Of a DNA stretch of 64,000 nucleotides, positions 35,781 to 44,979 are shown in pieces. The DNA is taken from contig CAIXKE010000080.1 of the NCBI GenBank assembly GCA_903919975.1, positions 1-64,000 of the forward strand, written 5' to 3'. This DNA is from Akkermansiaceae bacterium. GTDB taxonomy: Bacteria; Verrucomicrobiota; Verrucomicrobiia; Verrucomicrobiales; Akkermansiaceae. Below the pieces are notes generated by a model. It worked only from the letters and a program-made list of their open reading frames with translations. It searched no databases and was not told the DNA's origin. Numbering within the stretch: position 1 is the stretch's first letter; the number at the start of each line of letters is the position of its first letter. The translations under genes and the position numbers were made by a program.

Positions 35781-36572
35781 ATGTATATGAGTAGAAATTT
35801 CGTTATGGTGGGCCTGATGCTCGCAGGTTTTGGAGTCCCTCTTCTTGCCCAGACTCCGGAAGTCATTCCCCCGGCCTTTGAGAAGCCAGTGGAAATGGCA
35901 GGGTAGACTGGGGAAAATGAAGATGATTCGGGCCAAGACGCCTTTGATACGAGCGCCCCGAAGCAGGTGCAAGTCCAGGTGGAGTTTGTGGAAATGTAAC
36001 ACGAGGCGCTGACCAAGCTCCTGTTCATGGCCAAGCCCGGCAGCGCCAACACCGGCAAGCTCCGCCAACAAGTCCAAGACATGCTCGCCAAAAACGAGGC
36101 GAGGGTGCTGAAAACCCAGATTGCTTGCGCCGGAAGCGGGCAAAAGGCGGCTGCCGAGTCGATTCGTGAAACCATCTATCAGACAGAGTATACGCCACCT
36201 GTCTTGCCGAGCGCGGAGACGGGGAAAAACAACACTGGGGAAACCATCATTCCCGGCAATCCAACCGCGTTTGAAACCCGCAAGGTGGGCAGCACGCTTG
36301 AAATCGAACCGACCATAGGAGCGGACAACGTTAACATCGATCTACGCTTCGTTCCTGAACTTATCTGGCACACTGGATACACCGTCTGGCACGAGGGAAA
36401 GGACAAGGCGGGTAATTCAGTCAAAACTAAAATACCAAACTTCTACCCCCTCTGCCTCCATACTGCGCTCACCTGCAAAGACGGCCAATACGGGCTAGCG
36501 GGCATTCTTTCCACGAAGGACTCCAAGGGGGAAATCGATATGACCCGCAAGGTGATGATTCATGAAATGTGA
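35781..36572 (+). pseudogene. Secretin-like secreted protein, inactivated by two stops and a frameshift
   Basis: One reading frame can be followed from ATG 35781 (signal peptide FVMVGLMLAGFGVPLLAQ) through KQVQVQVEFVEM, LTKLLFMAKPGS, AKNEARVLKTQIACAGSGQK and TAFETRKVGSTLEIEPTIGA to DMTRKVMI. This order matches a family of verrucomicrobial periplasmic proteins related to the secretin/type II-III secretion beta domain. The frame is broken by TAG (35904-35906) and TAA (35997-35999). The ending MIHEM-TGA looks frameshifted, since the next frame gives CDIL, as in intact members. An internal ATG at 36027 leaves 181 codons open, but without a signal peptide. Confidence 0.75.
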
Positions 36573-36587
36573 CATCCTCATCGTAAG

Positions 36588-36905
36588 ACGAAAACCCCGA
36601 ATTTTCTGCTAGTTTTTGGATTTTTTGCTGGTTTCTCGCAAGCCGGTATCGTCACTCTGCCGCACCCCGACGAAAAGTCTGATGCGTTGGTCGATGGATC
36701 ATCTGGCCCCTCCAAACAGCCTCTACAATCCCGCCTTGAAAAACCCGCTGTTCCAGCATGTGGCACAAGTGCTGTTTTTCCATCACCGCGGACTATTCTG
36801 CGCCGAGGCATGGAAAGAAATTCCACAGATCCGCATGATTCCATCAAGGCTAAGCCCGTAGATCATTTCAAGATGATGCATCACAGCAAGACCGGCTTTC
36901 TATAA
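36588..36905 (+). pseudogene. Small secreted-protein gene with lost start codon
   Basis: The frame reads (T)KTPNFLLVFGFFAGFSQAG, a textbook signal peptide, and continues IVTLPHPDEKSDALVDGSSG for 105 codons to TAA 36903-36905. The position where ATG should be is ACG (36588), and no ATG, GTG or TTG occurs in frame before the signal peptide. It follows the decayed secretin-like gene by 15 bases, so the two may have been one operon. Its function is unknown. Confidence 0.5.
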
Positions 36906-36915
36906 ATTTCAAGCG

Positions 36916-38013
36916 CTAATCCGATTTTAGATCCAAGCCCGCTGTGAACTGGGAAAATTGCTGCTGTAAGGCATTGTTCCACATGTTTTTCTCTTTTGCG
37001 GCAGCTTGCCACATATTTGCAGCGGCTGTGCATTGTTCTAATAGCTTGGCTGAGCCGGGTTTATCTTTCCATAAAGCCGGTGGATATTTTTTCATGAAAC
37101 CGATCAATAAATCGTCAGGAACTTTTTCAGTGTCAGCTCTCTTGAAAGCCGCTGGTGCCATCTTATCAACCTCGGCCTGAGACGTGTTGTTGGAAACGGC
37201 GGGCTTGGACGTTGGTCTTGGCGTTGTGGATTTTTCAGAAATTCCATTCAAGTTTTTCCATGCATCGCTGATCACGACTTTTTCGGTGGCAGACGCCCCT
37301 GGCAGGCCGGTGGCGAGTTGAAAACATTGTTTTGTTAAATCCCATGCGCCAGCCGACATGGAGTGACCGACTCCCGGCCATGTTCCGCCAATGGAGCAGA
37401 AACCCTTTTTGCCGATCTCATCACGGAAGCGGCCATACCACTCGAGCCGGCCAAACGGTGCTTCGGGAAATGATTTTCCTGTGTCATTTTCCCCGCAGGA
37501 AATCGCGAAGGGGATTTTCTTCGCTGCGGCGCTGATCTCGCCGTAGTTATCTGTGGCCCATGTGCCGCCGGAGTGTGATGAGACACCGCAGACAAGCTTT
37601 GGGTGCAACATGGTAAAGCGATGAGTGAACTGACTTCCCCCGGAGAAACCGTGGAGGAACATTTGATCGCGTAACTTGTAGGTTTTTTTAAGAATCTCAA
37701 AAAGTGCAATGAGTTTTTCCGCATGGATGCCATCACCGCCTTGATAAGGCACCTGCCCTTTCGCGTCAAACGACGGACCGATCACGATCAAGTCGCCGCG
37801 CTGCGCCCAGTCTTTCATGCCAGCTGCGCCGTTGCCTTTTCCTCCGGCGCCGTGAACTCCGACGACTAATTGATAAGTCGTCGCAGGATTGATGACATCA
37901 GGCACATAAACATGACAGTCCATGTCTTGCGAGTCTTTGATGATGCTTTCCGCGGCAAATGCCTGGGCGCAACAAATGACAGCGAAGGCAATGTATGCGA
38001 ATATAGGTTTCAT
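36916..38013 (-). CDS. Secreted alpha/beta hydrolase (PHB-depolymerase/feruloyl-esterase-like)
   Basis: The 365-residue protein has a signal peptide (MKPIFAYIAFAVICCAQAFA). The alpha/beta hydrolase region shows an oxyanion-type loop LVVGVHGAGGKGNG, nucleophile elbow LHGFSGGSQF, an acid-bearing loop around FAISCGENDTGKSF and a late His in WPGVGHSMS. A Pro/Thr-rich linker (about 265-285) leads to a helical C-terminal segment (about 290-365) rich in Lys and Gln. The start at 38013 is chosen for the signal peptide; the longer frame upstream is not convincing. The substrate is unknown. Confidence 0.8.
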   Translation of the reverse strand: MKPIFAYIAFAVICCAQAFAAESIIKDSQDMDCHVYVPDVINPATTYQLVVGVHGAGGKGNGAAGMKDWAQRGDLIVIGPSFDAKGQVPYQGGDGIHAEKLIALFEILKKTYKLRDQMFLHGFSGGSQFTHRFTMLHPKLVCGVSSHSGGTWATDNYGEISAAAKKIPFAISCGENDTGKSFPEAPFGRLEWYGRFRDEIGKKGFCSIGGTWPGVGHSMSAGAWDLTKQCFQLATGLPGASATEKVVISDAWKNLNGISEKSTTPRPTSKPAVSNNTSQAEVDKMAPAAFKRADTEKVPDDLLIGFMKKYPPALWKDKPGSAKLLEQCTAAANMWQAAAKEKNMWNNALQQQFSQFTAGLDLKSD

Positions 38014-38104
38014 GATAAATGCTACAAATTGCTTTTGGCATGGGCCTGTTGAGTTGCGAGCGTAGTTTCCCGGGCCGCATTGCCAAGATTCATTTGAGGC
38101 AACT

Positions 38105-38320
38105 TTGAAGCGACGGCCAAAATACTTGAAACTTCGGCATTTTTCCGCGGCGCTCAAGGCGGCTGGCGTCTCCTCGACCTTCCACCTCTTCGAAACCGGC
38201 GGCAACGGCTACGGCCTGCGCCCCTCCGCCAACGAAGTCTCCAAGTGGCCATCCCTCGCGGAAGAGTGGCTGAAAAGCAAACGGCGGACAACTCTGTTAG
38301 ATAAGCTGGCATTCCTATGA
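38105..38320 (+). pseudogene. Esterase C-terminal fragment (alpha/beta hydrolase)
   Basis: The 71-codon frame matches only the last part of carbohydrate-esterase-like hydrolases: ALKAAGVSSTFHLFETGGN then GYGLRPSANEVSKWPSLAEE. In active members the motif is GGHG, with the catalytic His; here it reads GGNG. The N-terminal two thirds, including the nucleophile, are absent. Its stop overlaps the start of the sulfatase remnant (ATGA), which is the layout expected of a former esterase-sulfatase operon. Confidence 0.7.
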
Positions 38321-39024
38321 AAAAACTCTGCTTACCGAAGACGGTTGTGATCCTGAGTGCATGGTTCGCAGCGGTACCGTGTTTCGCACAGGATGCCAAG
38401 CAAGCCCGTCCTAATGTCATCCTTTGCATGACGGATGACCAGGGTTGGTCAGATGTGAGTTACAACGAGTTGGGGCGCTTGACGAAGGGGAAGTTCAAGA
38501 CCGGCGAGTTGGACAAGATGGCGGCGAGCGGTTTGCGGAAGGGATTGCAGGAACGATGTCTGACCCGCGATACGATGCTCTGGTTCTGTTCTGACAATGG
38601 ATTGCCCGGCGCGAACGCCCCGCTGAAGGGCGGCAAGGGCGGAGTCAATGAGGGCGGAATCCGGGTGCCCGGCATCTGTGAATGGCCGACCCGTGTCCAA
38701 CCATGGAAAACTTCGGTCCCCGCTGTCACCAGCGATTTCTATCCGACCCTTTTCGCGGCGGCCGGGATTTCCATGCCGGATGACAAGCCGCAACCCATCG
38801 ATGGATTAACCTGCTGCCCTTGCTGGAGGGCAAAATGAAGGAACGCCCGAGCCCGATCGGCTTCATGGCTGGAGGCACCGCGGCGAAAGCAAAAACATCG
38901 CCAACGACATGCCCGCGATCGTCGAGCGGATGAGCAAGGATCTTGATGCATGGAGCGCCTCCGTGAACCGCCGCAAAACGGGTGCGGATTACCGGAAGTT
39001 GGACGCTGTCACGATGCGGTAGGG
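38317..39024 (+). pseudogene. Sulfatase remnant with internal deletion and frameshifts
   Basis: It starts with an intact signal peptide (MKKLCLPKTVVILSAWFAAV) and the sulfatase N-terminal block ARPNVILCMTDDQGWSDVSY. It then jumps after LDKMAASGLR straight to the C-terminal block WFCSDNGLPGANAPLKGGKG. The catalytic CxPSR motif and most of the core are deleted. After PQPIDGL the frame is lost, and the tail is recovered in other frames (MPAIVERMSKDLDAWSASV, then TAG 39022-39024). It cannot make an active enzyme. Confidence 0.85.
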
Positions 39025-39184
39025 TTCTGGATCGACGGTCATGGGAAATTGAAAAAACAGGATATTCTTTGGAATCCCAGTTGAGTTAGCGCCATTCTAC
39101 TCTGACGCCATTGACCCGATTGACCCGATTGACGATTTCCGGGCATCCCGAGAAAGGCAAATTTCTCGCAATCCGGTCAGGTTG

Positions 39185-40081
39185 ATGCAGTCTCTGCGCA
39201 TGAAGTTGAAACTGTTGATTCTTTCCGCCTTGTTCGTCCTGGCCATGCCTGCGATTTCGGAGGAGGAATTCTTGGAAATCGAGGGGGCACCAGATCCGGC
39301 GGAAGTGGCTGCTGATGCTGCCGGACCCAATGGAGAGATCCCAAACGACTTGCTCGACAATCTTGACGTCCGTCTGGAACTTGCCGTGAACCAATTCACG
39401 GCTCCCTCGATCTCCAGAATGTTTGATACATTGCAATTTCTGATGCCTTTGCCCATCGCCGAGGTGGAGCGGAAAATGCCGGCGCGGATGTCGCTGGATC
39501 GGGCGGATCTCGCGATCGAATTGGGGTTTCTCATCGCGGATGGTTTCCTCACGGTCCAGGCCGAGCAGTTGAAGGATGTGGAAAAAATGGCGAAGGATTT
39601 GTCTCGTTATGGCAAGGCGCTGGGCGCGGGGGAGCGGGTCAATCGTCACACTGCTGGGTTGTTAGATAGCGCAAAGAACGGCGATGTGCCGCAACTGAAG
39701 CTTGAGTTGTCTGCCACCCAGAGGGATGTGGAGGATGAATTGGTCACGCTCAAGGATGCGGATCTGGCCCACTTAATTTCGTTAGGCGGCTGGATCCGGG
39801 CACTGGAAGTTTCTTCAGTGGCCGTGGACAAGCAATTTTCTCCCGAACGTGCCCGGAAGGTGATGAGGCAGGATATCGCGGAATACTACTCGGATTGTAT
39901 CACCGGGTTGGAACCGAAAATTTCCGCCCGGCCGAATTATTTGGCCATCCGGGATCTGCTTGAGGAGATGAGCAAGAATATGAATCTGGAGAACGGCCAG
40001 GAACCGACTCCTGGATCCATGAAGGAGATCCGCAAGATTTCCACACAGCTTGTGGAACTCGCGTTGAAGCGTCAGCAGTGA
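39185..40081 (+). CDS. Hypothetical secreted helical protein
   Basis: The 298-residue protein has a signal peptide (MKLKLLILSALFVLAMPAIS from the alternative start at 39200). An acidic linker follows, then a mostly helical protein, including PSISRMFDTLQFLMPLPIAE, GFLIADGFLTVQAEQLKDVE and SLGGWIRALEVSSVAVDKQF. It resembles proteins of unknown function in Verrucomicrobia. The upstream 39,104-39,133 carries a short direct repeat (GACCCGATT). It stands alone on the plus strand. Confidence 0.7.
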   Translation: MQSLRMKLKLLILSALFVLAMPAISEEEFLEIEGAPDPAEVAADAAGPNGEIPNDLLDNLDVRLELAVNQFTAPSISRMFDTLQFLMPLPIAEVERKMPARMSLDRADLAIELGFLIADGFLTVQAEQLKDVEKMAKDLSRYGKALGAGERVNRHTAGLLDSAKNGDVPQLKLELSATQRDVEDELVTLKDADLAHLISLGGWIRALEVSSVAVDKQFSPERARKVMRQDIAEYYSDCITGLEPKISARPNYLAIRDLLEEMSKNMNLENGQEPTPGSMKEIRKISTQLVELALKRQQ

Positions 40082-40192
40082 GAAGAAGTCATTGGTCACC
40101 GGTCATGGAAAGAGAAGAAACAGAAGGTTCTCATCCGGGAGGATCTGTATGTTGAAATGCGAGGACTGGTACCATTCACCACGATCTACGAT

Positions 40193-40822
40193 CTATGATT
40201 TATGATCTGCAATCCCATCGTCACGGCGCAGGTGTCGCCATGCGGCCACACCTGCCGAAATCCCAGCCACGATGAGCGCCCCCCAGAGCCAGGAATGTTT
40301 CCACCATGGACGTTTTACGGCGATTGTGGGTGTGCGGTCGCCAGCAACGAGCATGGTCCAGCGGGTTGGAGATACGCCGGGTTCGTGCACCCAGAACAGC
40401 ACGGTTTGCTGGCTGGTTTCAGGGTTGAAGAATCTCACTTCGCCATCCGGCGCGGACCAGCGCCACGATGCGGCTAGCAATTGATGGGGATGTCTTGGAT
40501 CGGTCTCGTTTTGAGGCGCGGGCGACTGGGTGTCACGCGCGGCGCGCGGTGCGATCGTTAGGGGGGCCAGTTCGTCCAGACGGTGTTGTGTTTTGGATTC
40601 GCCCACCTCGATGCGCAAGGAGTCTGTTAGAGCGCGCCGCGCCTCCGCTTCGTCGGCGATCATCGGATTACCTCCGTAGTCCGCGATGATTTGCAAGTGC
40701 AGCACCCCATGCCGCGCTTCGAAGCGGGCTTGGAGAAACTCACCGTCGTGAGCCTGCGCAAGCAAGGGGAGCACGGCGACTCCCCCTGTGAAAAGTCGGG
40801 CGATGAAGCGCAAGCGGCGCAT
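40193..40822 (-). CDS. Secreted protein with C-terminal membrane anchor, unknown
   Basis: The 209-residue protein has a signal peptide (ARLFTGGVAVLPLLAQA), a beta-type domain (HGVLHLQIIADYGGNPMIAD), and a C-terminal membrane helix (WLWGALIVAGISAGVAAW) followed by a basic tail. The start at 40822 shares one base with the stop of the upstream propeller gene (TGATG), so the two are coupled. The start of the mature protein (AHDGEFLQARFEARHG) resembles the periplasmic part of HupE/UreJ-like proteins, but only loosely. Confidence 0.7.
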   Translation of the reverse strand: MRRLRFIARLFTGGVAVLPLLAQAHDGEFLQARFEARHGVLHLQIIADYGGNPMIADEAEARRALTDSLRIEVGESKTQHRLDELAPLTIAPRAARDTQSPAPQNETDPRHPHQLLAASWRWSAPDGEVRFFNPETSQQTVLFWVHEPGVSPTRWTMLVAGDRTPTIAVKRPWWKHSWLWGALIVAGISAGVAAWRHLRRDDGIADHKS

Positions 40823-41763
40823 CACTTGTTCACGTTCCAGCGCAGCACCCGGCCCCACTGGTTCCATTCGGTCTCGAGAATGTTTCCGTCGTTGTCAAAG
40901 GTGATGCCATGTGGCGAGGTCACCGTGCCCTGTTGCCAGTCCTTGGGTCCGATCTTGGGGGTGTTGGTGGGTTTCTGCGACACGCCGAGTTCCGCGACCA
41001 GCTTGTTGTCCTTGTCCCAAACGCTCACACGTCCCGCGATTTCCGCCACGCACATGAGGTCGCCGTGAAAGCTCGCGCTGCTGGGATTGCGCAGGGATTT
41101 TTCTGCGATCGTGCCGATGATGTTGCCGTCGAGGTCGAGGTGCAGCATGCGGTTGTTTCCGCGGTCCAAGGCGACGATGCGCTCGGGCGAGAAGCGATGG
41201 TCGATGAAGATCTTGTGGGTGTTCTTGAAGTTCCATGGTTGCACTGGACCACCGAACACTTTTTTGAATTTGCCCGTGCGATCGAAGACGAAGATCCAGC
41301 TCTTTCCGTAGCCATCGACGATGTAGATGTCGCCATTGCTCGCGACATCGCAGTTGGTTAGTTTCAAGGCACCCTTGTCTTCGGGGAACGCGGTTTTTGG
41401 AATTTCCAGCACTACGGTGCCGTCGAGGTTGCACTTGATGAAGCGGTTCTCGTTAAGCACGGCAGCGAAGATGTATTCCTTGCCTTCGTCCTTGCGAATC
41501 ACGAAGCCGTGGAGAGAGGAAGGGACTTTGAGGACTTTCGAAAATTTGCCATCGGGCCCATAGACGAGCAGACCGCCCTCTTTGTTGTCCTGCACGCTGA
41601 CGTAGAAGTTGCCGGCGCTGTCGCAAGCGATCTCACCGTGGCTGTTGCCCAGATTTTCCTGCCCGGGCGGCGGTTTGATGAAATCGGGCACGAGGGTGTA
41701 GGAGAGCTCCGCGAATGCGGAGCCGCTCAGAGCGAGGACAGTCAACAGGCTGCTGATTTTCAT
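40822..41763 (-). CDS. Secreted NHL/6-bladed beta-propeller protein
   Basis: The 313-residue protein has a signal peptide (MKISSLLTVLALSGSAFA) and NHL-type repeats such as LGNSHGEIACDSAGNFYVSV, NCDVASNGDIYIVDGYGKSW and VTSPHGITFDNDGNILETEW. The fold is a six-bladed propeller used for binding or, in some families, for lactonase or peptidylglycine lyase activity; no catalytic set is evident. It is first in a two-gene unit with the membrane-anchored protein at 40193. Confidence 0.8.
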   Translation of the reverse strand: MKISSLLTVLALSGSAFAELSYTLVPDFIKPPPGQENLGNSHGEIACDSAGNFYVSVQDNKEGGLLVYGPDGKFSKVLKVPSSLHGFVIRKDEGKEYIFAAVLNENRFIKCNLDGTVVLEIPKTAFPEDKGALKLTNCDVASNGDIYIVDGYGKSWIFVFDRTGKFKKVFGGPVQPWNFKNTHKIFIDHRFSPERIVALDRGNNRMLHLDLDGNIIGTIAEKSLRNPSSASFHGDLMCVAEIAGRVSVWDKDNKLVAELGVSQKPTNTPKIGPKDWQQGTVTSPHGITFDNDGNILETEWNQWGRVLRWNVNK

Positions 41764-41957
41764 ATGGCAAGGGCAAGAGAGCAGGATCCACCGAGGCGGT
41801 CAAGATGCATCCACCCGGAAAACCGGCGTGCGCCGAGATCTGGAAGTTGGCGATGTTGAATGGAGAGGTGGATGTGCTTGGGGCGGTCGAAGGCGGCATG
41901 ATGAAGGCGTGAGGAAGAGGCGAATGGAGGCCAATTTCTGTTCGTACAAAATCGGAC

Positions 41958-42075
41958 AATCTCCCTCCGGGGGAGCGGAAATACGCGCATTCTATTGATC
42001 AACAACCAGTGGCGCATCATCTTCCGTTGGGAAGGCAAGGATGCCCATGATGTGAAAATCACCGACTACCATTGA
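41958..42075 (+). pseudogene. HigB toxin remnant
   Basis: The frame ending at TGA 42073-42075 reads RILLINNQWRIIFRWEGKDA then HDVKITDYH, the conserved C-terminus of HigB/RelE-type mRNA interferases. Just upstream, NLPPGERKYAHSI in another frame corresponds to the 'LPPG...' block, but about 15 residues between them are missing and the frame is shifted. The N-terminal half is not recognisable in 41,764-41,957, which holds no other gene. Confidence 0.7.
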
Positions 42076-42080
42076 GCGTC

Positions 42081-42389
42081 ATGAAACGAGAACCTGAACG
42101 AATCCCCCTCACCAATACCTCCGCTGCCATGCTGCGGGATTTTCTCGACGATTACGAACTTTTCCAGTCAAAGCTCGCCGCAGATCTGCACATTAGCCCT
42201 CAGTTGCTGAATGACATCCTTGCCGGCCGCCGACTGCTTACCCCGGAGCATTGCCTGAAGTTGGGCCGCTATTTCGGCAATGAACCCGAATACTGGATGC
42301 GCTTGCAAAACCATTACCTCTTCCGGAAAACTCAACTCGAACAAGCCGCCGAGCTCCATGCTGTCGTGCGGCTGAAAGCCGCGAGTTAG
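42081..42389 (+). CDS. higA: HigA-type antitoxin
   Basis: The 102-residue protein has the HigA Xre-family helix-turn-helix: MLRDFLDDYELFQSKLAADL, then HISPQLLNDILAGRRLLTPE and LGRYFGNEPEYWMRLQNHYL. HigA binds and silences HigB and represses its own operon. The start ATG at 42081 lies five bases after the stop of the broken higB, the usual toxin-first order. A TTG at 42072 is a less likely start. With the toxin inactivated, it may persist as an orphan antitoxin or repressor. Confidence 0.85.
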   Translation: MKREPERIPLTNTSAAMLRDFLDDYELFQSKLAADLHISPQLLNDILAGRRLLTPEHCLKLGRYFGNEPEYWMRLQNHYLFRKTQLEQAAELHAVVRLKAAS

Positions 42390-42430
42390 GAGCAATAAAG
42401 AACTTCAGAGTGATATCATTTAGTATGACA

Positions 42431-43258
42431 TCACTTAGGATTTTTCGCCTGCCGCATGTCCTCTTGGAATTGTTCCCACTGTTTCCGGAATTCCGGATTT
42501 CGCTCCGCGGTTTTTTCCACAACGTATGGGAAGAGCACGATCATCTGGAGCACGATGGAAGTGAAAAAAACGAGCACGTAGGTGACGATTTTCATGGACT
42601 CCAGCGGAGTCACGATCAGGCGATGACCACCGGCATGGTCCCAGAGCGGGCGGCCGAGGCGTTTGGTGGTGAACCAAGCAAAAATCTGGCAGATCAGCGC
42701 GAGTGGGAGCCAGCCGAAGCCAACGCCCATGATAAAAACGCGGGCGGAGCGTAGGGTGGCGGCGGTGAGACTGAGGTATGAGCCGTCGTCATTGACGACT
42801 CTGATTCCAAGCAGGCTTTTCCCTGCGGTGGTGCCAAAACGATGCAGGAGAAACGCTTCGATCGCGAACCAAGGAATGTAGTGGAATAGAATGATCCACG
42901 GTTGATTGAAGATCGTGTCGATATCGCGACCGGAGGCCCAGATGGCGACCCACCAGATGCCCGCGAAAAGAGTTAGATCGAGCCAGCGCGCCCAAAAGCG
43001 GCGGACGAGGTGGGCTTGGTCCGGCGATGCTGGCGATGCTGGCGGTGGCGTTGGCTTCGATTCCGGTTCGGCATGTTCGGGTGGCTTGTCAAACTCCCGC
43101 GAGAACAGATCAATTTCGACGAGGGGTTTCCAGGCATCAATTCCCTCGTGCCATGCGGGCGTGGTGGCGGACAGTTCGCTATTTTCAATTTTTCGTCGGA
43201 CTTCGAAGTCGTGGATGGGGCCGATTTTTTCGCCGTCTTGAATGATCCAGATGTCCAT
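42431..43258 (-). CDS. GYF_2/RDD-domain membrane protein
   Basis: The 275-residue protein begins with a GYF_2-like domain (MDIWIIQDGEKIGPIHDFEV, about 1-55), then a Pro/Glu-rich linker (60-85). An RDD membrane domain (about 85-260) follows, with RRFWARWLDLTLFAGIWWVA, FGTTAGKSLLGIRVVND and the long helix IVTYVLVFFTSIVLQMIVLF. RDD proteins are poorly characterised and some act in ion exchange. It starts three bases after the stop of the LolC/E-like permease gene, so the two form an operon. Confidence 0.8.
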   Translation of the reverse strand: MDIWIIQDGEKIGPIHDFEVRRKIENSELSATTPAWHEGIDAWKPLVEIDLFSREFDKPPEHAEPESKPTPPPASPASPDQAHLVRRFWARWLDLTLFAGIWWVAIWASGRDIDTIFNQPWIILFHYIPWFAIEAFLLHRFGTTAGKSLLGIRVVNDDGSYLSLTAATLRSARVFIMGVGFGWLPLALICQIFAWFTTKRLGRPLWDHAGGHRLIVTPLESMKIVTYVLVFFTSIVLQMIVLFPYVVEKTAERNPEFRKQWEQFQEDMRQAKNPK

Positions 43259-43261
43259 GAT

Positions 43262-44830
43262 TCAGAGATTTCGCAGGGATTTGGCGGCGTCGCTGCGGGA
43301 GGCGAAAAACGCGGGAACGAGGGCGGCGAGTGTGCACAGGACAAATGCCATGACGCCGATGAGCGCTTGCTCGACGGGATTGTGGTGGGCGGGGATCACG
43401 TCGAACCCGACCATTTGCGCGGAAAACGGATCGAATCCGAACGACCGGAAAAGCTGTTGGATCGGCCCGCGGAAATGAATGACAAGGCGGCCGAGGCCGA
43501 TACCGAGCCCGCCACCTAATAATCCAAGCAGCATTCCTTGATAGATAAAAACCCTCACGATTTGTCCGGGCGCGGCTCCGAGTGCTTTCATCACGCCGAT
43601 CTCGCGGCGTTTCTGGATGGTGACGGTGAAAATGTTCGCCATCATGGAGAAGGCGGCGACCAGCATGATAAAGGAGAGTGAAAAATACATCATCACCCGT
43701 TGTTGGCTGATCAGCATCGAGAAACTAACGAACTGCGGATGTTCGTTCCACGGAAGAATCGCCCAATCCGAGCCTAAGGTTTTTCGCGCCTCGGCGGAGA
43801 CGGCGGGTGCGGCGTAGGCATCGTCGAGGCGAAGCGAGATGCTTTGCACCGCGCCATCCTCAAGGCCGGCGAGATCCTGGGCGAGCGATAGCGGGACAAA
43901 GACATCCGGCGTGACCGCCATCATCGATGCCTGATAGACGCCGATGACCTGCACGTCCTTCGGCAGCACGAATTTCTCGAGACTCTTATAAGTCTCGGCA
44001 TTCATCTTATCGCGGTCGGTTTGGTTCAACTCCTCGATCGTCTTTTCGATTTCAGTTTTGGTGTCCGAGGTGAAGGAATAAACTCCGGCAATCGGGTTTT
44101 TTTCGCCTTTTTCCATGGCGGATAGAAGTGCGCTCAGCAAGTCGCGCTCAGGCTGGCGTAGATTCTCATCGAGCACGGCATAAAGCGGTTCGTAGATATC
44201 GGCGAGTGTTTCCATCGGGATGGTGAACTTGTCACCGGCCGCTTTCCACGTTTTCGTGAGCTTGGACGCGCCGCTCCAAGCATCGGCGAAAGCTTCGCGG
44301 AGGGGTGGTTTGTCGTTGGCTTTGTAAACGCGCATGACTTCCTTGAAATTGCGCGTCGAATAGAGGCGGATCGTATTGCCCACGCCGATCCGGAAGCTGT
44401 CGGCCACTCTGGAGGAAACGACCACCCGGTCATCAATGCCAAAATCCGCGGAGGAATCCGGATGGTTTTTTAGATCGAGCATTTTGGTGATGCCATCGAC
44501 TTGCGCGGGATCCGAAGTATCAACGCCCATGAAAGTGACCGGATTCTGCCAATCCTCGACATCAATGATGACGTTGTCCGCAACGTAAGCGGTGGCGGTT
44601 TGCACATGCGGCAGTGTTTTCACCTTCGCTGCGACGCTCTGCCAATCGAGCAATGCCGGTGTTTCGCCATAAGCCTGGGGGAAGTGGCTCAACTGGATAT
44701 GCGGTGAAAACCCGAGAAACCGGGTTTTCACTTCCCGCTCCAAACCGGCGTAAACCGCCATGACCACGACTAAGACGAGCACCCCGAGCATCACGCCGAT
44801 GAGTGAAATCAGAGTGAAGGAGGAAAGCAT
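43262..44830 (-). CDS. LolC/LolE-type ABC permease (FtsX domain)
   Basis: The 522-residue protein (from ATG 44830) has the LolC/E layout. An N-terminal membrane helix (TLISLIGVMLGVLVLVVVMA) is followed by a large periplasmic MacB-like domain (about 45-380) and three C-terminal helices with FtsX motifs (YFSLSFIMLVAAFSMMANIF, KRREIGVMKALGAAPGQIVR). LolCDE extracts lipoproteins from the inner membrane. The usual cytosolic start peptide of this family (SFLLARRYLNPRRS) is encoded directly upstream in frame but lacks ATG, GTG or TTG; an ATC at 44890 is the only near-start before a stop codon. A fitting ATPase (19,447) is elsewhere. Confidence 0.85.
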   Translation of the reverse strand: MLSSFTLISLIGVMLGVLVLVVVMAVYAGLEREVKTRFLGFSPHIQLSHFPQAYGETPALLDWQSVAAKVKTLPHVQTATAYVADNVIIDVEDWQNPVTFMGVDTSDPAQVDGITKMLDLKNHPDSSADFGIDDRVVVSSRVADSFRIGVGNTIRLYSTRNFKEVMRVYKANDKPPLREAFADAWSGASKLTKTWKAAGDKFTIPMETLADIYEPLYAVLDENLRQPERDLLSALLSAMEKGEKNPIAGVYSFTSDTKTEIEKTIEELNQTDRDKMNAETYKSLEKFVLPKDVQVIGVYQASMMAVTPDVFVPLSLAQDLAGLEDGAVQSISLRLDDAYAAPAVSAEARKTLGSDWAILPWNEHPQFVSFSMLISQQRVMMYFSLSFIMLVAAFSMMANIFTVTIQKRREIGVMKALGAAPGQIVRVFIYQGMLLGLLGGGLGIGLGRLVIHFRGPIQQLFRSFGFDPFSAQMVGFDVIPAHHNPVEQALIGVMAFVLCTLAALVPAFFASRSDAAKSLRNL

Positions 44831-44979
44831 CGAGCGGCGGGGGTTGAGATACCGCCGGGCGAGAAGAAAACTAAAGGAACGTCGTTTGATGGCCGCTTGC
44901 TAACCTTGAATGTTGGATTGAGCAAGCCCTACCCGCCCGACTTGGATTTGAAATATCAAATTTGAGACTTCAAATCTGA

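Noticed and set aside
36027-36572. Intact 181-residue gene
   Set aside because: It is the tail of a longer frame interrupted by two stops; the signal peptide and upstream conserved block lie before the stops.
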